In this document: positions 1-9,390 of the stretch, piece after piece | Layout: each line of letters starts with the position of its first letter | Numbering within the stretch: the stretch's first letter is position 1 | Made by a program: the position numbers and the translations under genes | Origin: Candidatus Bathyarchaeota archaeon | Lineage (GTDB): Archaea > Thermoproteota > Bathyarchaeia > Bathyarchaeales > Bathycorpusculaceae | NCBI GenBank assembly: GCA_026015145.1 | Contig: JAOZGY010000070.1 | Span: 1-33,059, forward strand | Direction of reading: 5' to 3' | Length of the DNA stretch: 33,059 nt | Notes under the pieces: model-generated | What the model saw: the letters and a program-made list of their open reading frames with translations, nothing else | The model's database searches: none | What the model was told of the DNA's origin: nothing

Positions 1-125
1 TTTACATCTTTTTTTTTAAAATACCTTTTTTCAATCATTCTAATTGTGGTTAAAATTATTTAGTAATTGAAAAAATATATCCTACTACTGCAAATCATTT
101 ATTTCCTGTGTCTGTGACTTCAATT

Positions 126-201
126 ATCACGTTTAAATCACGTGTGATTATTTATTAACATACAATATCACATCATTTGTGATCCAAATGTGATTTGTGA
201 T
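126..201. promoter_or_regulatory. Cluster of GTGAT/ATCAC half-sites (putative operator region)
   Basis: ATCAC at 126-130, 137-141, 167-171; GTGAT at 144-148, 179-183, 190-194, 197-201; several form inverted pairs (AATCAC-GT-GTGATT; ATCACA-n5-TGTGAT). Confidence 0.4.
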
Positions 202-244
202 GTTCATGCTTATCGAATGAACTATTTATTCAATTAATAGTAAA

Positions 245-1039
245 TCAAATTTTTATAGTTGGAGGTAAACATCTTTTATGTTTATTAGAAAGCCATCTTT
301 TTTTGATTTTTAGAATTATATCTTTTCTAATTTTCAAATCATCAGCAATTTGATCAATTGTCATCATATGTTCTAGTCCGTAAAGAACGAGGTCAAGCTC
401 TTCATATTTAATTTCTAATTCAGATTCAGCCGATTGATTTTTCCATAAACCAGGAGAAGGAGGTTTTAAAGCAATTCTTTTTGGAATACCTAATCGTATG
501 GCTAGTTGCTGAACCTGGGTTTTATATAAACTCATTATTGGGGCAATATCAGATGCTCCATCACCCCATTTTGTAAAATACCCAATCATAGTTTCAGATT
601 TATCCGAAGTCCCACAAACTAGTCTGTTGAATGCGTTAGCATAATAATAAAGATAAAGCATTCTCATTCTAGCTTTAATGTTTCCTTTTGAAACTTTATC
701 GCGGGGATCAAAAACTGATAAATTATTATATAAAATACCTAGAACCTTTGATATATCCTGCATTTCTACTTTAATATTAAATTTATCTGCTACAATCTTC
801 GCATCATTAATATCCGCAATGTTATAGGTTTCTTTTTCAGGCAGGATTAATCCTATTATCTTTTCACCTCCAATTGCAGAACTTGCTAATGCAGCAACTG
901 TGCAACTATCAACTCCTCCTGAAATACCTAATACAATCCCTTCGAATTCGTTCCTTTCGACGTATCCTTTAATGAACTGTTTAATAATCTTCTCTACTTT
1001 GGAGAAATTGATATCTAAAACTGATGGATTTAGCTTCAT
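245..1039 (-). CDS. nadE: NH3-dependent NAD+ synthetase
   Basis: SGGVDS P-loop motif, GTSDKSE and FTKWGDGASDIAP motifs; no glutaminase domain. Confidence 0.95.
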   Translation of the reverse strand: MKLNPSVLDINFSKVEKIIKQFIKGYVERNEFEGIVLGISGGVDSCTVAALASSAIGGEKIIGLILPEKETYNIADINDAKIVADKFNIKVEMQDISKVLGILYNNLSVFDPRDKVSKGNIKARMRMLYLYYYANAFNRLVCGTSDKSETMIGYFTKWGDGASDIAPIMSLYKTQVQQLAIRLGIPKRIALKPPSPGLWKNQSAESELEIKYEELDLVLYGLEHMMTIDQIADDLKIRKDIILKIKKRWLSNKHKRCLPPTIKI

Positions 1040-1140
1040 AAGTAGTCGCTATCCTTAACATCTATGTTAGTAGGTAAGTATTTAAGAGAAACCACAAGTA
1101 TAAAGAAAATGCCAATCTACAACTGAGAAGGATAAACTAA

Positions 1141-1410
1141 ATGGGGCGAAAAAGGAAAAGGATAGTTCATATTCCTAAAAAACGGTTGCCGAAACTCTTT
1201 TCTTGTCCAAAATGCGGTAAAGAAACAGTTGGAGTAAAAATCTCAAGAGAGACTAAAAGAGCTATGGCAGGTTGTAGTAGTTGTGGTCTCAATGCAGATT
1301 TCCCAATTAAACCCGCTCAAACAGAAGTTGATATTTATTGTATGTTAACTGATAAAGTATTTTCTTCTCCCAAAAAAAACTTAGTTTCAAATACGCCAAA
1401 AAATACTTAA
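1141..1410 (+). CDS. Elf1-like zinc-ribbon transcription elongation factor homolog
   Basis: Basic N-terminus (MGRKRKRIVHIPKKRLPK), CPKCG...CSSCG Zn ribbon, VDIYC motif. Confidence 0.75.
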   Translation: MGRKRKRIVHIPKKRLPKLFSCPKCGKETVGVKISRETKRAMAGCSSCGLNADFPIKPAQTEVDIYCMLTDKVFSSPKKNLVSNTPKNT

Positions 1411-1418
1411 AAGGAGAT

Positions 1419-2171
1419 TTGGGCTTGTTTGGACCTATTGAGAAATACTTACTTGAAAAAATAAATAACGAGACATCAATCCACATGACACTGGTGGACC
1501 CAGAGAAAATTACTGCTAAACAAGCTTCAAAAATAGCTGAAAGTGCTAGTCAAAGTGGTACAGCTGCAATTATGATAGGAGGATCGACTTTCGTTTCACA
1601 AGATCACCTTGACGATGTTGTTAAATCAATTAAACAGACTGTAGAGATTCCAATAATTCTTTTTCCAAATAATATAACCGGAATAAGTCAGAATGCAGAC
1701 GCTATTTGGTTTATGTCTCTTTTAAATTCAGTTGATCCTTATTTTCTGATGGGTGCTCAAATATTGGGAGCTCCTTTAGTAAAAAAACTAGATTTGGAAC
1801 CAATTTCATTAGGTTATATAATTGTTGGTGACGGGGGAACTGCTGGTATTGTTGGTAAAGCACTTCCAATTCCTTATTCTAAACCTGAACTTGCAGTAGC
1901 ACATGCTTTGGCTGGGCAATATCTTGGAATGCACTTCATTTATCTTGAGGGTGGATCCGGAGCAAGAATTCCTGTTCCTCCAAATATTATTCGCACAGTC
2001 AAAAGCGTACTCGATATTCCTTTAATCGTGGGAGGAGGTATAAGAAATAAAGAACAAGCTATTGCTGCAGTTTCTGCAGGGGCTGATATTATAGTAACAG
2101 GAAATATCATTGAGAGTTCTGATGCTAATCAAAAGATGTCTGAAATTGTTAAAGGAATCAGAAATAAGTGA
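1419..2171 (+). CDS. Geranylgeranylglyceryl phosphate synthase
   Basis: MTLVDPEK start of TIM barrel, YLEGGSGA, VGGGIR and GADIIVTGN phosphate-binding motifs; TTG start. Confidence 0.93.
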   Translation: MGLFGPIEKYLLEKINNETSIHMTLVDPEKITAKQASKIAESASQSGTAAIMIGGSTFVSQDHLDDVVKSIKQTVEIPIILFPNNITGISQNADAIWFMSLLNSVDPYFLMGAQILGAPLVKKLDLEPISLGYIIVGDGGTAGIVGKALPIPYSKPELAVAHALAGQYLGMHFIYLEGGSGARIPVPPNIIRTVKSVLDIPLIVGGGIRNKEQAIAAVSAGADIIVTGNIIESSDANQKMSEIVKGIRNK

Positions 2172-2283
2172 TCTTTTTACCTTCTATCATTTTTGAATTA
2201 AATTCGCTTAACCATCCTCATTTAAGGGGGACTTTTTCTATTTTTTTTACAGCAACTCAAAATAAACAGCTTGATAACAATTC

Positions 2284-5200
2284 TTGAAGGGGGCTCTCTG
2301 CTTGGACAATGTAATGAGTGAATCCTACAAGAACTATGTTCAAACTCTAGAAAAAGCCCTTCAGAAGCTATATAATATTAGTGGTGCTGCGCGATCAAAA
2401 GGAATAGACCCTTCTTTAGAAACGGAATGTATTATCGCAAAAGACATTGCTGATTTAGTTGAAGGACTTATTGGTCCAAAAGGAGTAGCTAAAAGTATAA
2501 GAAAATTAAACGAGAGATTTCAGCGCGAGGAAATAGCCTTCAAAATAGCTGAAGAAATTGTCCGTGGTACATTCGGAAAAATGGAACCGGAAACTTCAGC
2601 GGAACAAGCTATTCGCACAGCTCTAGCAATTTTTACTGAAGGTCTCACTGCTGCTCCAATACAGGGAATAGCAAAAGTGAAAATAAAAACTAATTCTGAT
2701 CAAAGTAAATATCTTGCAATCTATTTTGCTGGGCCTATTAGATCAGCTGGAGGAACAGATCAAGCATTAACACTTGTGGTTGGAGATTTTGTGAGACGTT
2801 TATTAGGTCTTGATAAATATAAACCAACATCTGATGAAATCTCGCGTTTTGCAGAGGAACTAAGACTTTATGAACGCACTGTAGGGCGTTTTCAGTATCA
2901 TATACCTGATGAGGAATTAAAAAAAGCCCTTACTCTGTTACCAGTTGAAGTTACAGGTACAGAATCAGACAAAGTGGAAGTAGCTTCTTTTAGAAATCTG
3001 CCAAGAGTAGAGACTAACCATGTAAGAGGTGGAGCTCTTAGGGTGGTTAATGATGGCATTGTAGGTAGAGCTCCTAAAGTATTGACAATTGTTGAAAAAC
3101 TTGGTTTTCAAGGATGGGATTGGCTAAAAGATATTCGAAAAAAATCAGAAAAAAAATCTGCCGATTTTATGGATGATATTATTGCTGGTAGACCAATTTT
3201 CTCTTTTCCATCTAAGATTGGAGGATTTAGACTAAGATATGGAAGATCAAGAAACACAGGACTTGCAGCTGTAGGAATACATCCTGCAACAATGCTTGTT
3301 CTTGAAAATTTTCTAGCTGCTGGAACACAAATGCGGTTACAGCTTCCTGGAAAAGGATGTGTTACTATGCCTGTAGACTACCTTGAGCTTCCAATTGTTA
3401 TGTTAAAGGATGGTTCTGTGGTTCAGGTATCGGTGAAAAGTTATTATAAAATAAAGGGCAAGATTAAGAAAATTCTTTTCTTAGGAGACATTCTGATCAG
3501 TTATGGAGACTTTCTTTATACTCGAAAGCCGCTTTCACCTTCTGGATACGTTGAGGAGTGGTGGATTCAGGATCTTGATCTTATTCTTAAAAAAAAATTC
3601 TGTGGTAATATAAAGGACGCTAGCTCCAAAATCAAGATTGCTCCTAAGAGATTGACCTTGCTTCTGAAAGACCCTTATAAAAATAAACCAAGTGTTGAAG
3701 AAGCAGAGTTATTATCAATTAACCTTAAAGTCCCATTACATCCTGCTTTTACCTTTTATTGGTCGAATTTATCAAGTGTTGAGGAGGTCATGTTACTTCA
3801 AGAATGGTTATCTAACGCTAAAGTCTCTTTGAGTGATGCTAAGAATAGATCTATCGAAGGCAAGTTTGACAATAAAATATCTAACCTGCTTAGAAAAATT
3901 TTTATGCCCTTCAATATCTTACATGATAACATTTTTCTTAAAGGAGACCTTGCTTATGCTTTTTGCTTGAATTTAGGGTATAGTGTTTCTCAAAAACAAG
4001 AAAAAAACGATTCTATCTCTATACTTGACTTCATTAGTTCAATATCAGGAATCAAAATCAAGGACAAAGCTCCAACCTTTGTTGGTGCACGTATGGGAAG
4101 ACCTGAAAAAGCTAAACGACGAGAAATGCGCCCTTTAGTGCATGTTCTGTTTCCTGTTGGTTTATCAGGTGGGCCTAGAAGAGATTTAATAAAAGCATCT
4201 AAGCAAGGTCCTGTTTTTATCAACATTGTAAAACGTAAGTGCCCAGTTTGTAAATCTTTTACATCCAAAGTGAAGTGCAGTACTTGTAGTACGAAAACTA
4301 TACTGGAGAAGAATTGCCCTCGTTGTGGACTTTCACTAAAATCATCGTTTTGTCCAACCTGCAAAGTTGACAGTGTACCATATCAACGACAAGCAGTCAA
4401 CTTTAACCTTCTAGTTAAAAACGCTTGTCAAAAGATCAAAGTGAGCGCTCCAAAAATACTGAAAGGTGTTAAAGGACTAACTAATGAAGATAAAATTCCT
4501 GAAGCTATTGAAAAGGGTATTTTGCGCGCAAAATATGATTTATCTGTATATAAAGATGGTACAATTAGATTTGATGTAACTAATGCGCCTTTAACTCATT
4601 TTAAGTCTTCTGAAGTTGGAATTAAAATTGAAAAATTAAAACAACTTGGCTATTCTTATGATATAAATGGCACACTTTTGACTAGCTCTAGTCAAATAAT
4701 AGAACTAAAAATTCAAGATGTTGTGATTCCTAGAAAAGCAGTAAAATATTTTATTCAAGTAGCTAATTTCATAGATGATTTATTAACCAAGGTATATGAT
4801 CTTCCACCTTTCTATAACGTTAAACTGCCTGAAGATCTGATTGGTCATTCAATTATGGGTTTAGCTCCACATACATGTGTTAGCATTTTAGGAAGAATAA
4901 TTGGTTTTACTGAATTAAATATCTGTTATGCTCATCCAATCTGGCATTCAGCTAAGAGAAGAGATTGTGATGGAGATGAAGATGCAATTTTGTTAGCTCT
5001 AGATACTCTATTGAACTTTTCACGTCGATATCTTCCAGCTCAAATAGGCGGAATTATGGATACTCCATTACTATTGACTCCTTTTGTTAATACAAAAGAA
5101 GTCCAAAGGCAAGCTCATGATCTTGACGTTGATAAAACATACTCTCTTGAATTCTATGAAAAAACTTTTGATAATTTGGACGCTAAAGACGTGAGTCAAT

Positions 5201-5718
5201 TTATCGATATAGTTAGTCATAGGCTTGGAACCGAAGCCCAATTTCAAGGATTTTATTATACTACACCAGTTTCAAACATAAATCTTGGAAATTCCACTAG
5301 TTCATATAAATTATTTTCGTCAATGATAGAGAAGCTTCATAAACAACTTGATCTAGGAGAAAAAATTGATGCTGTTGATGTTAAATACGTTGCTTTAAAG
5401 GTTTTAACAACTCATTTTCTTAGAGATATTGCTGGTAATCTGCGTGCTTTTTCAACTCAAGGATTTAGATGCAAATCTTGTAACAAACGTTTTCGTCGAT
5501 TGCCATTACGTGGAAAATGTTCTTCTTGTAATGGTCCCTTGACGCTTACCGTTTATCGTGGCGGAATAGAAAAATACGTAGATGTTGCTCAAAAATTGAT
5601 TGATGAATACGATTTACCTGACTATTATTCTCAACGACTAACTTTGATAAGAGAGGAAATTGTGGCTTTATTTGATAATAATAAACCAAAACAACTGAGT
5701 CTATTAAAATTTACATAG
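2284..5718 (+). CDS. polC: DNA polymerase D (family D) large subunit DP2, intein-free
   Basis: YFAGPIRSAGGT, KRRDCDGDEDA catalytic motif, central and C-terminal Zn-finger CxxC pairs; true start may be an ATG a few codons downstream of the TTG. Confidence 0.96.
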   Translation: MKGALCLDNVMSESYKNYVQTLEKALQKLYNISGAARSKGIDPSLETECIIAKDIADLVEGLIGPKGVAKSIRKLNERFQREEIAFKIAEEIVRGTFGKMEPETSAEQAIRTALAIFTEGLTAAPIQGIAKVKIKTNSDQSKYLAIYFAGPIRSAGGTDQALTLVVGDFVRRLLGLDKYKPTSDEISRFAEELRLYERTVGRFQYHIPDEELKKALTLLPVEVTGTESDKVEVASFRNLPRVETNHVRGGALRVVNDGIVGRAPKVLTIVEKLGFQGWDWLKDIRKKSEKKSADFMDDIIAGRPIFSFPSKIGGFRLRYGRSRNTGLAAVGIHPATMLVLENFLAAGTQMRLQLPGKGCVTMPVDYLELPIVMLKDGSVVQVSVKSYYKIKGKIKKILFLGDILISYGDFLYTRKPLSPSGYVEEWWIQDLDLILKKKFCGNIKDASSKIKIAPKRLTLLLKDPYKNKPSVEEAELLSINLKVPLHPAFTFYWSNLSSVEEVMLLQEWLSNAKVSLSDAKNRSIEGKFDNKISNLLRKIFMPFNILHDNIFLKGDLAYAFCLNLGYSVSQKQEKNDSISILDFISSISGIKIKDKAPTFVGARMGRPEKAKRREMRPLVHVLFPVGLSGGPRRDLIKASKQGPVFINIVKRKCPVCKSFTSKVKCSTCSTKTILEKNCPRCGLSLKSSFCPTCKVDSVPYQRQAVNFNLLVKNACQKIKVSAPKILKGVKGLTNEDKIPEAIEKGILRAKYDLSVYKDGTIRFDVTNAPLTHFKSSEVGIKIEKLKQLGYSYDINGTLLTSSSQIIELKIQDVVIPRKAVKYFIQVANFIDDLLTKVYDLPPFYNVKLPEDLIGHSIMGLAPHTCVSILGRIIGFTELNICYAHPIWHSAKRRDCDGDEDAILLALDTLLNFSRRYLPAQIGGIMDTPLLLTPFVNTKEVQRQAHDLDVDKTYSLEFYEKTFDNLDAKDVSQFIDIVSHRLGTEAQFQGFYYTTPVSNINLGNSTSSYKLFSSMIEKLHKQLDLGEKIDAVDVKYVALKVLTTHFLRDIAGNLRAFSTQGFRCKSCNKRFRRLPLRGKCSSCNGPLTLTVYRGGIEKYVDVAQKLIDEYDLPDYYSQRLTLIREEIVALFDNNKPKQLSLLKFT

Positions 5719-5794
5719 AAAGCTTTTCTATTTAGACTTTCCTTTCTATATTTGGTGAAATACAATAAAAGAATTTTTTCACCCAAATGCCTAT

Positions 5795-6028
5795 TTGCAA
5801 CGTATAAGAAATGTACAAGCAGGTCTTAGGTCTAGAACTAAAATTCTAAATGTTTTAGAAAAAACTTCGAATCAGGCTATTTTTTTAACCAAAGCCACTT
5901 CTTTGTCATATTCTGTTGTGCTATACCATCTTAGACTTCTGGAACGTGAAGAAATAGTTAAGCGGAAAGGAAAGCGTCCCTATTATTGGTTAATTACTGG
6001 GATAGGACAGAAACAGCTTATCAGCTAA
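5795..6028 (+). CDS. Winged helix-turn-helix (ArsR-like) transcriptional regulator
   Basis: 77 aa with a wHTH pattern: SRTKILNVLEK...SYSVVLYHLRLLEREEIVKRKGKRPYYWLI; TTG start. Confidence 0.7.
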   Translation: MQRIRNVQAGLRSRTKILNVLEKTSNQAIFLTKATSLSYSVVLYHLRLLEREEIVKRKGKRPYYWLITGIGQKQLIS

Positions 6029-6266
6029 GACATGAAATTGTTTTGATGAATCTCTCAGTAGAGTGAATTTACTTGTTGCTCGCGACTCTTGTTTCTCTAA
6101 CAATCATTTCTGTTGGTTTTAGTTGTTTATTTATAACTAAATTCGTGGTTTTCCATTGAGATTATTCTTCCTATCTATTTGAAATTAAAAGCTTAATTGT
6201 TGCACAAAATTAATAATGCAGAAGTTTAATATTTGACCCAATTCGTGTTAGGATAGGAAACCCGAT

Positions 6267-6437
6267 ATGAGTAGAAAAAGAAAAGATAGCAGTCCAATGC
6301 CAGCTGCAAGCGCTGGTCTTCTTAGGTTCTTTGAAGAAGAAACTGAAGGTATAAAGATTAGACCGGAATTTCTAGTAGTGCTTGCTGTAATTGTAATAAT
6401 TGGTTCTGTTTTAGCAAATGTGTTTTTTATAACCTAA
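6267..6437 (+). CDS. Preprotein translocase subunit Sec61-beta (SecG-type)
   Basis: Not in ORF track. Manual translation MSRKRKDSSPMPAASAGLLRFFEEETEGIKIRPEFLVVLAVIVIIGSVLANVFFIT*: PMPAASAGLLRFFEEE plus a single C-terminal TM helix, typical of archaeal Sec61-beta. Confidence 0.92.
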   Translation: MSRKRKDSSPMPAASAGLLRFFEEETEGIKIRPEFLVVLAVIVIIGSVLANVFFIT

Positions 6438-6444
6438 AAAATTT

Positions 6445-6726
6445 TCAAGATTCACTGGCTAACACTTCTATTCTCTGTACAGAATTTAAGTGTAAGAATA
6501 TGTCTCCTCTTTCTTCTCTGCTTGCAACTTGAGGAATCGGCTGAGCTATTGTTGCTCTTAATACTATTGCTTCAACCTCTGAAATCCAGATTCCTGCTGG
6601 CTTCTGAGTTACTGCGGTTAAAGTTCCTTCAAAACCATATGCGGGATCGATAATTATCCTTACTCTTTTCCCAACGGTTCTTTCTAGCATATGAACTATT
6701 GAAGGTGGCATTTTTTTGTCTGACAT
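6445..6726 (-). CDS. Sm/LSM-like small protein
   Basis: VGKRVRIIIDPAYGFEGTLTAV... resembles an Sm1 motif followed by a second beta-rich segment; convergent with Sec61-beta. Confidence 0.5.
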   Translation of the reverse strand: MSDKKMPPSIVHMLERTVGKRVRIIIDPAYGFEGTLTAVTQKPAGIWISEVEAIVLRATIAQPIPQVASREERGDIFLHLNSVQRIEVLASES

Positions 6727-6969
6727 AAGCCTTGCAGAATCATTATGATCTGTGCTATTAAGATAAAAAAATTGCTCCTATCAGGAATTACTAATTCATG
6801 GAGTTTTTTTATTTTCTAAATTTATTTACTCAACTATTTTACATCTTTATTGTTAATTTTCAGAGCTTTCTTTTTTAAAATATATTTTAATTTGTATGTC
6901 CTATATCTGGATTATTGGATTTGATTTAGTTAAATTTTAATAGTTCTATTTGACTCCTTAAGAATCCTG

Positions 6970-8805
6970 TTGGAGGTATTGAACATGACTACTGAGACTT
7001 CTTTGAACCATTCAATGAATAATGCAATAAAACATTATTCATCCATGTTCTTTCTACCTTCTTTCAGGAAATCTTTGATTTTGTTGATATTTATTTGTGT
7101 AGGTTTAATAGGAGTTTCGACGATTGCTCTTTTTCCTACAATTGAAGGCTTAGCGTATAGTCTTTTGTTAGGTGTGATACTTTTCTTTTCAACTTTGTTT
7201 TTGGATTACTTGATGAGTAACGTATTTTTAAAGAATGATCCGATTTATGTTTTAAGAAGATCTTTGGCTCTTTCTCTTTTTTGTTGGATTATTTGGTTTG
7301 GTTTTCTAATTTTTGGATTAATCTTAGGTATCTTGTTTGAAAATTCGATATGGCTTAGACTTGTCTTTTTAGGTTTTGCTGCGGTGCTCACTTTTCGTGT
7401 AGTTGTGTTTCTTTCAACCTCATCCGTTGGAATATTGAACCGTTTGATTTCTTCTTTTATTCACCCATTTTTACATGTAATTATTTTTTTGGTTTTTTGG
7501 GAACGCATAGCTGGCTCTTTTTCTTTTCAATTTTTACCTTTTTTAGTTGGTTCTTCTATTGTTGCCTTCTTTTCGGCTACTTTGTTTATTTTTCTATTAG
7601 ATCGAATGGGACAAAAAAATTATAATGTACATGCTATTCCCCTTTTTAGAGCCTTTATGCTTAATTGGGTAGTTGGGCTTAATGCTCCATTCGAAAAATT
7701 TCTTGAAAAATTGGGAAAAAACGAGCTTATTGAAGTAATGATTCTGAAATTTGATTCTTTAAAAACTAAAGCAGCTATAATTGTGCCTTTTGTTCATCCT
7801 GGTCCTTTCAAAAATATTGGGAGCAGCCTCTTGCCGTCGCAATTAAAAAATAATTTTGAAAAAGAATTTAATTGTGATGCATGCGTACCTTTGGGTATTC
7901 TTGGTCATGAACTTGATTTAGCATCACAAGCTCAGAATAAAAAAATTATTAAATATGTGGTAGATGCTTCAGACTTTGCTACTTCAGCAAACCGTGCAAG
8001 CCCTTTTGTTAAGATATCAATTGATTCTGTTACAGCTTCCTGTCAAATTTTTGGAAAAACTGCCTTTCTTTCCTTTACTCTTGCTCCTGAAACTACTGAA
8101 GATCTACCTCAAGAATTAGGAAGTTTTGTTCGAGAAGAAGCAAAGAAATTAGGTATCGATTGTTGTATTGTAGTAAATGCACATAATAGTATAACTGATA
8201 AAACAGAAATTGATGTGTCTCTTAAGGCGTTAAAACATGTTGCTTTAAAAAGTCTTAGAAAAGCTTTTTCTTTACCTCATTATCCTTTTGAAATAGGGAT
8301 CAAGACTGTTTTTCCTAAAGAATTTACCTTAAGAGATGGTCTAGGTCCAGGAGGAATAACTTCCCTTATAGTAAATGTTGCTGAACAGAAAACTGCTTAT
8401 GTTGTTATTGATGGAAATAATATGATTTCGGGGTTGCGCGAAGAAATTATTTTACAACTTAAATCCAAAGGGGTTCATGAAGCTGAGATCTTTACAACAG
8501 ATACTCATGCAGTAAGTGCAGTTGTTTTAGGTCATCGAGGCTACCATCCTGTTGGAGAAGCAATGGATAAAAAAACGTTGTTTAATTATATTATGAGCGC
8601 AACAGAAACTGCGGTATCAAACTTAGAACCTTGTAGATCTGGGTGTACTCAAATTTTTATTCCTGAAGTTCGAGTAATAGGAGAAGAGAGGTTACATTCT
8701 TTGTCGACATTAGTTGATTCAGCACTTCAGAGAGCAAAGAAAACAGTTATTCCGATTTTTGGATTTGAAGGTTTATTTCTGATCCTTTTTCTAGCGTTTC
8801 TTTGA
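6970..8805 (+). CDS. DUF2070 family membrane protein
   Basis: N-terminal multi-TM domain, then a soluble domain with VPFVHPGPFKNIGSS and TTDTHAV motifs typical of archaeal DUF2070; ATG at 6985 is a possible alternative start. Confidence 0.8.
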   Translation: MEVLNMTTETSLNHSMNNAIKHYSSMFFLPSFRKSLILLIFICVGLIGVSTIALFPTIEGLAYSLLLGVILFFSTLFLDYLMSNVFLKNDPIYVLRRSLALSLFCWIIWFGFLIFGLILGILFENSIWLRLVFLGFAAVLTFRVVVFLSTSSVGILNRLISSFIHPFLHVIIFLVFWERIAGSFSFQFLPFLVGSSIVAFFSATLFIFLLDRMGQKNYNVHAIPLFRAFMLNWVVGLNAPFEKFLEKLGKNELIEVMILKFDSLKTKAAIIVPFVHPGPFKNIGSSLLPSQLKNNFEKEFNCDACVPLGILGHELDLASQAQNKKIIKYVVDASDFATSANRASPFVKISIDSVTASCQIFGKTAFLSFTLAPETTEDLPQELGSFVREEAKKLGIDCCIVVNAHNSITDKTEIDVSLKALKHVALKSLRKAFSLPHYPFEIGIKTVFPKEFTLRDGLGPGGITSLIVNVAEQKTAYVVIDGNNMISGLREEIILQLKSKGVHEAEIFTTDTHAVSAVVLGHRGYHPVGEAMDKKTLFNYIMSATETAVSNLEPCRSGCTQIFIPEVRVIGEERLHSLSTLVDSALQRAKKTVIPIFGFEGLFLILFLAFL

Positions 8806-8834
8806 TAGAAAACCTGTCTAAATCCTCATTTTTC

Positions 8835-9383
8835 TTAATTTACTTTTTTTGATCCAGTTTTCTTTTTTGGTTTTCTTTTTAATTTTGTTCCGCAGACTGA
8901 ACAATTTGTTGAATTGAAATTAGATAAATATTTTTTGTAGCATGCAGGACAATATCTAATCCATTTAAAAACACGCCGAATACCCCTTGTTGCTAAGGGA
9001 ATAAATTCAATTTTCATTTGACTTGCAACATTTTGCATAGAATAATCATCTGTGACGATTTTGGGTTTAACGCCGTTTGTTTTTAATTCTAAAGCTATTG
9101 CCAAAAGATCCAAATCAGCTTCTGAAAGTAAATATGAATCTCCTATTTTGTTTGCAATTTTTTTTATTTTTATTTTATACTCTTCGATTGGAGTTTTGAC
9201 TTCAATTTTCCCATTTTCTATAGCTATTTCAAAACGTAACCATAATATTGAGTTACTTTTTATTTCCTCTTTAACTTTAGGAACGGTAATATTGCGGTCT
9301 TTTGATGAAAAAGGATCGTATCCTGCAATAAAAGCTGAAGTATCTAGAACAATGGCATGGGTACCATCTTTGTGTTTTATCAG
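8835..9383 (-). CDS. NOB1-like rRNA maturation endonuclease (PIN domain + Zn ribbon)
   Basis: ORF track lists only the C-terminal part from a TTG at 9113. The frame stays open upstream and encodes LIKHKDGTHAIVLDTSAFIAGYDPFSSKDRNITVPKVKEEIKSNSILWLRFEIAIENGKIEVKTPIEEYKIKIKKIANKIGDSYLLSEADLDLLAIALELK..., a full PIN domain (LDTSAFIxG, SEADLDLLALA-like, VTDDYS), followed by CPAC...CSVCG. No ATG/GTG/TTG in frame at the 5' end; start shown as the CTG at 9383 (see findings). Confidence 0.85.
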   Translation of the reverse strand: MIKHKDGTHAIVLDTSAFIAGYDPFSSKDRNITVPKVKEEIKSNSILWLRFEIAIENGKIEVKTPIEEYKIKIKKIANKIGDSYLLSEADLDLLAIALELKTNGVKPKIVTDDYSMQNVASQMKIEFIPLATRGIRRVFKWIRYCPACYKKYLSNFNSTNCSVCGTKLKRKPKKKTGSKKVN

Positions 9384-9390
9384 CTTTTTT

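Noticed and set aside
3990-4364. 124-aa minus-strand ORF inside polC (DP2)
   Set aside because: Antisense to a strongly conserved Zn-finger region of DP2; no recognisable family.
6029-6130. Possible C/D-like sRNA (TGATGA on plus; ATGATTG...CTGA on minus)
   Set aside because: No flanking terminal stem, degenerate C box and no D'/C' pair.
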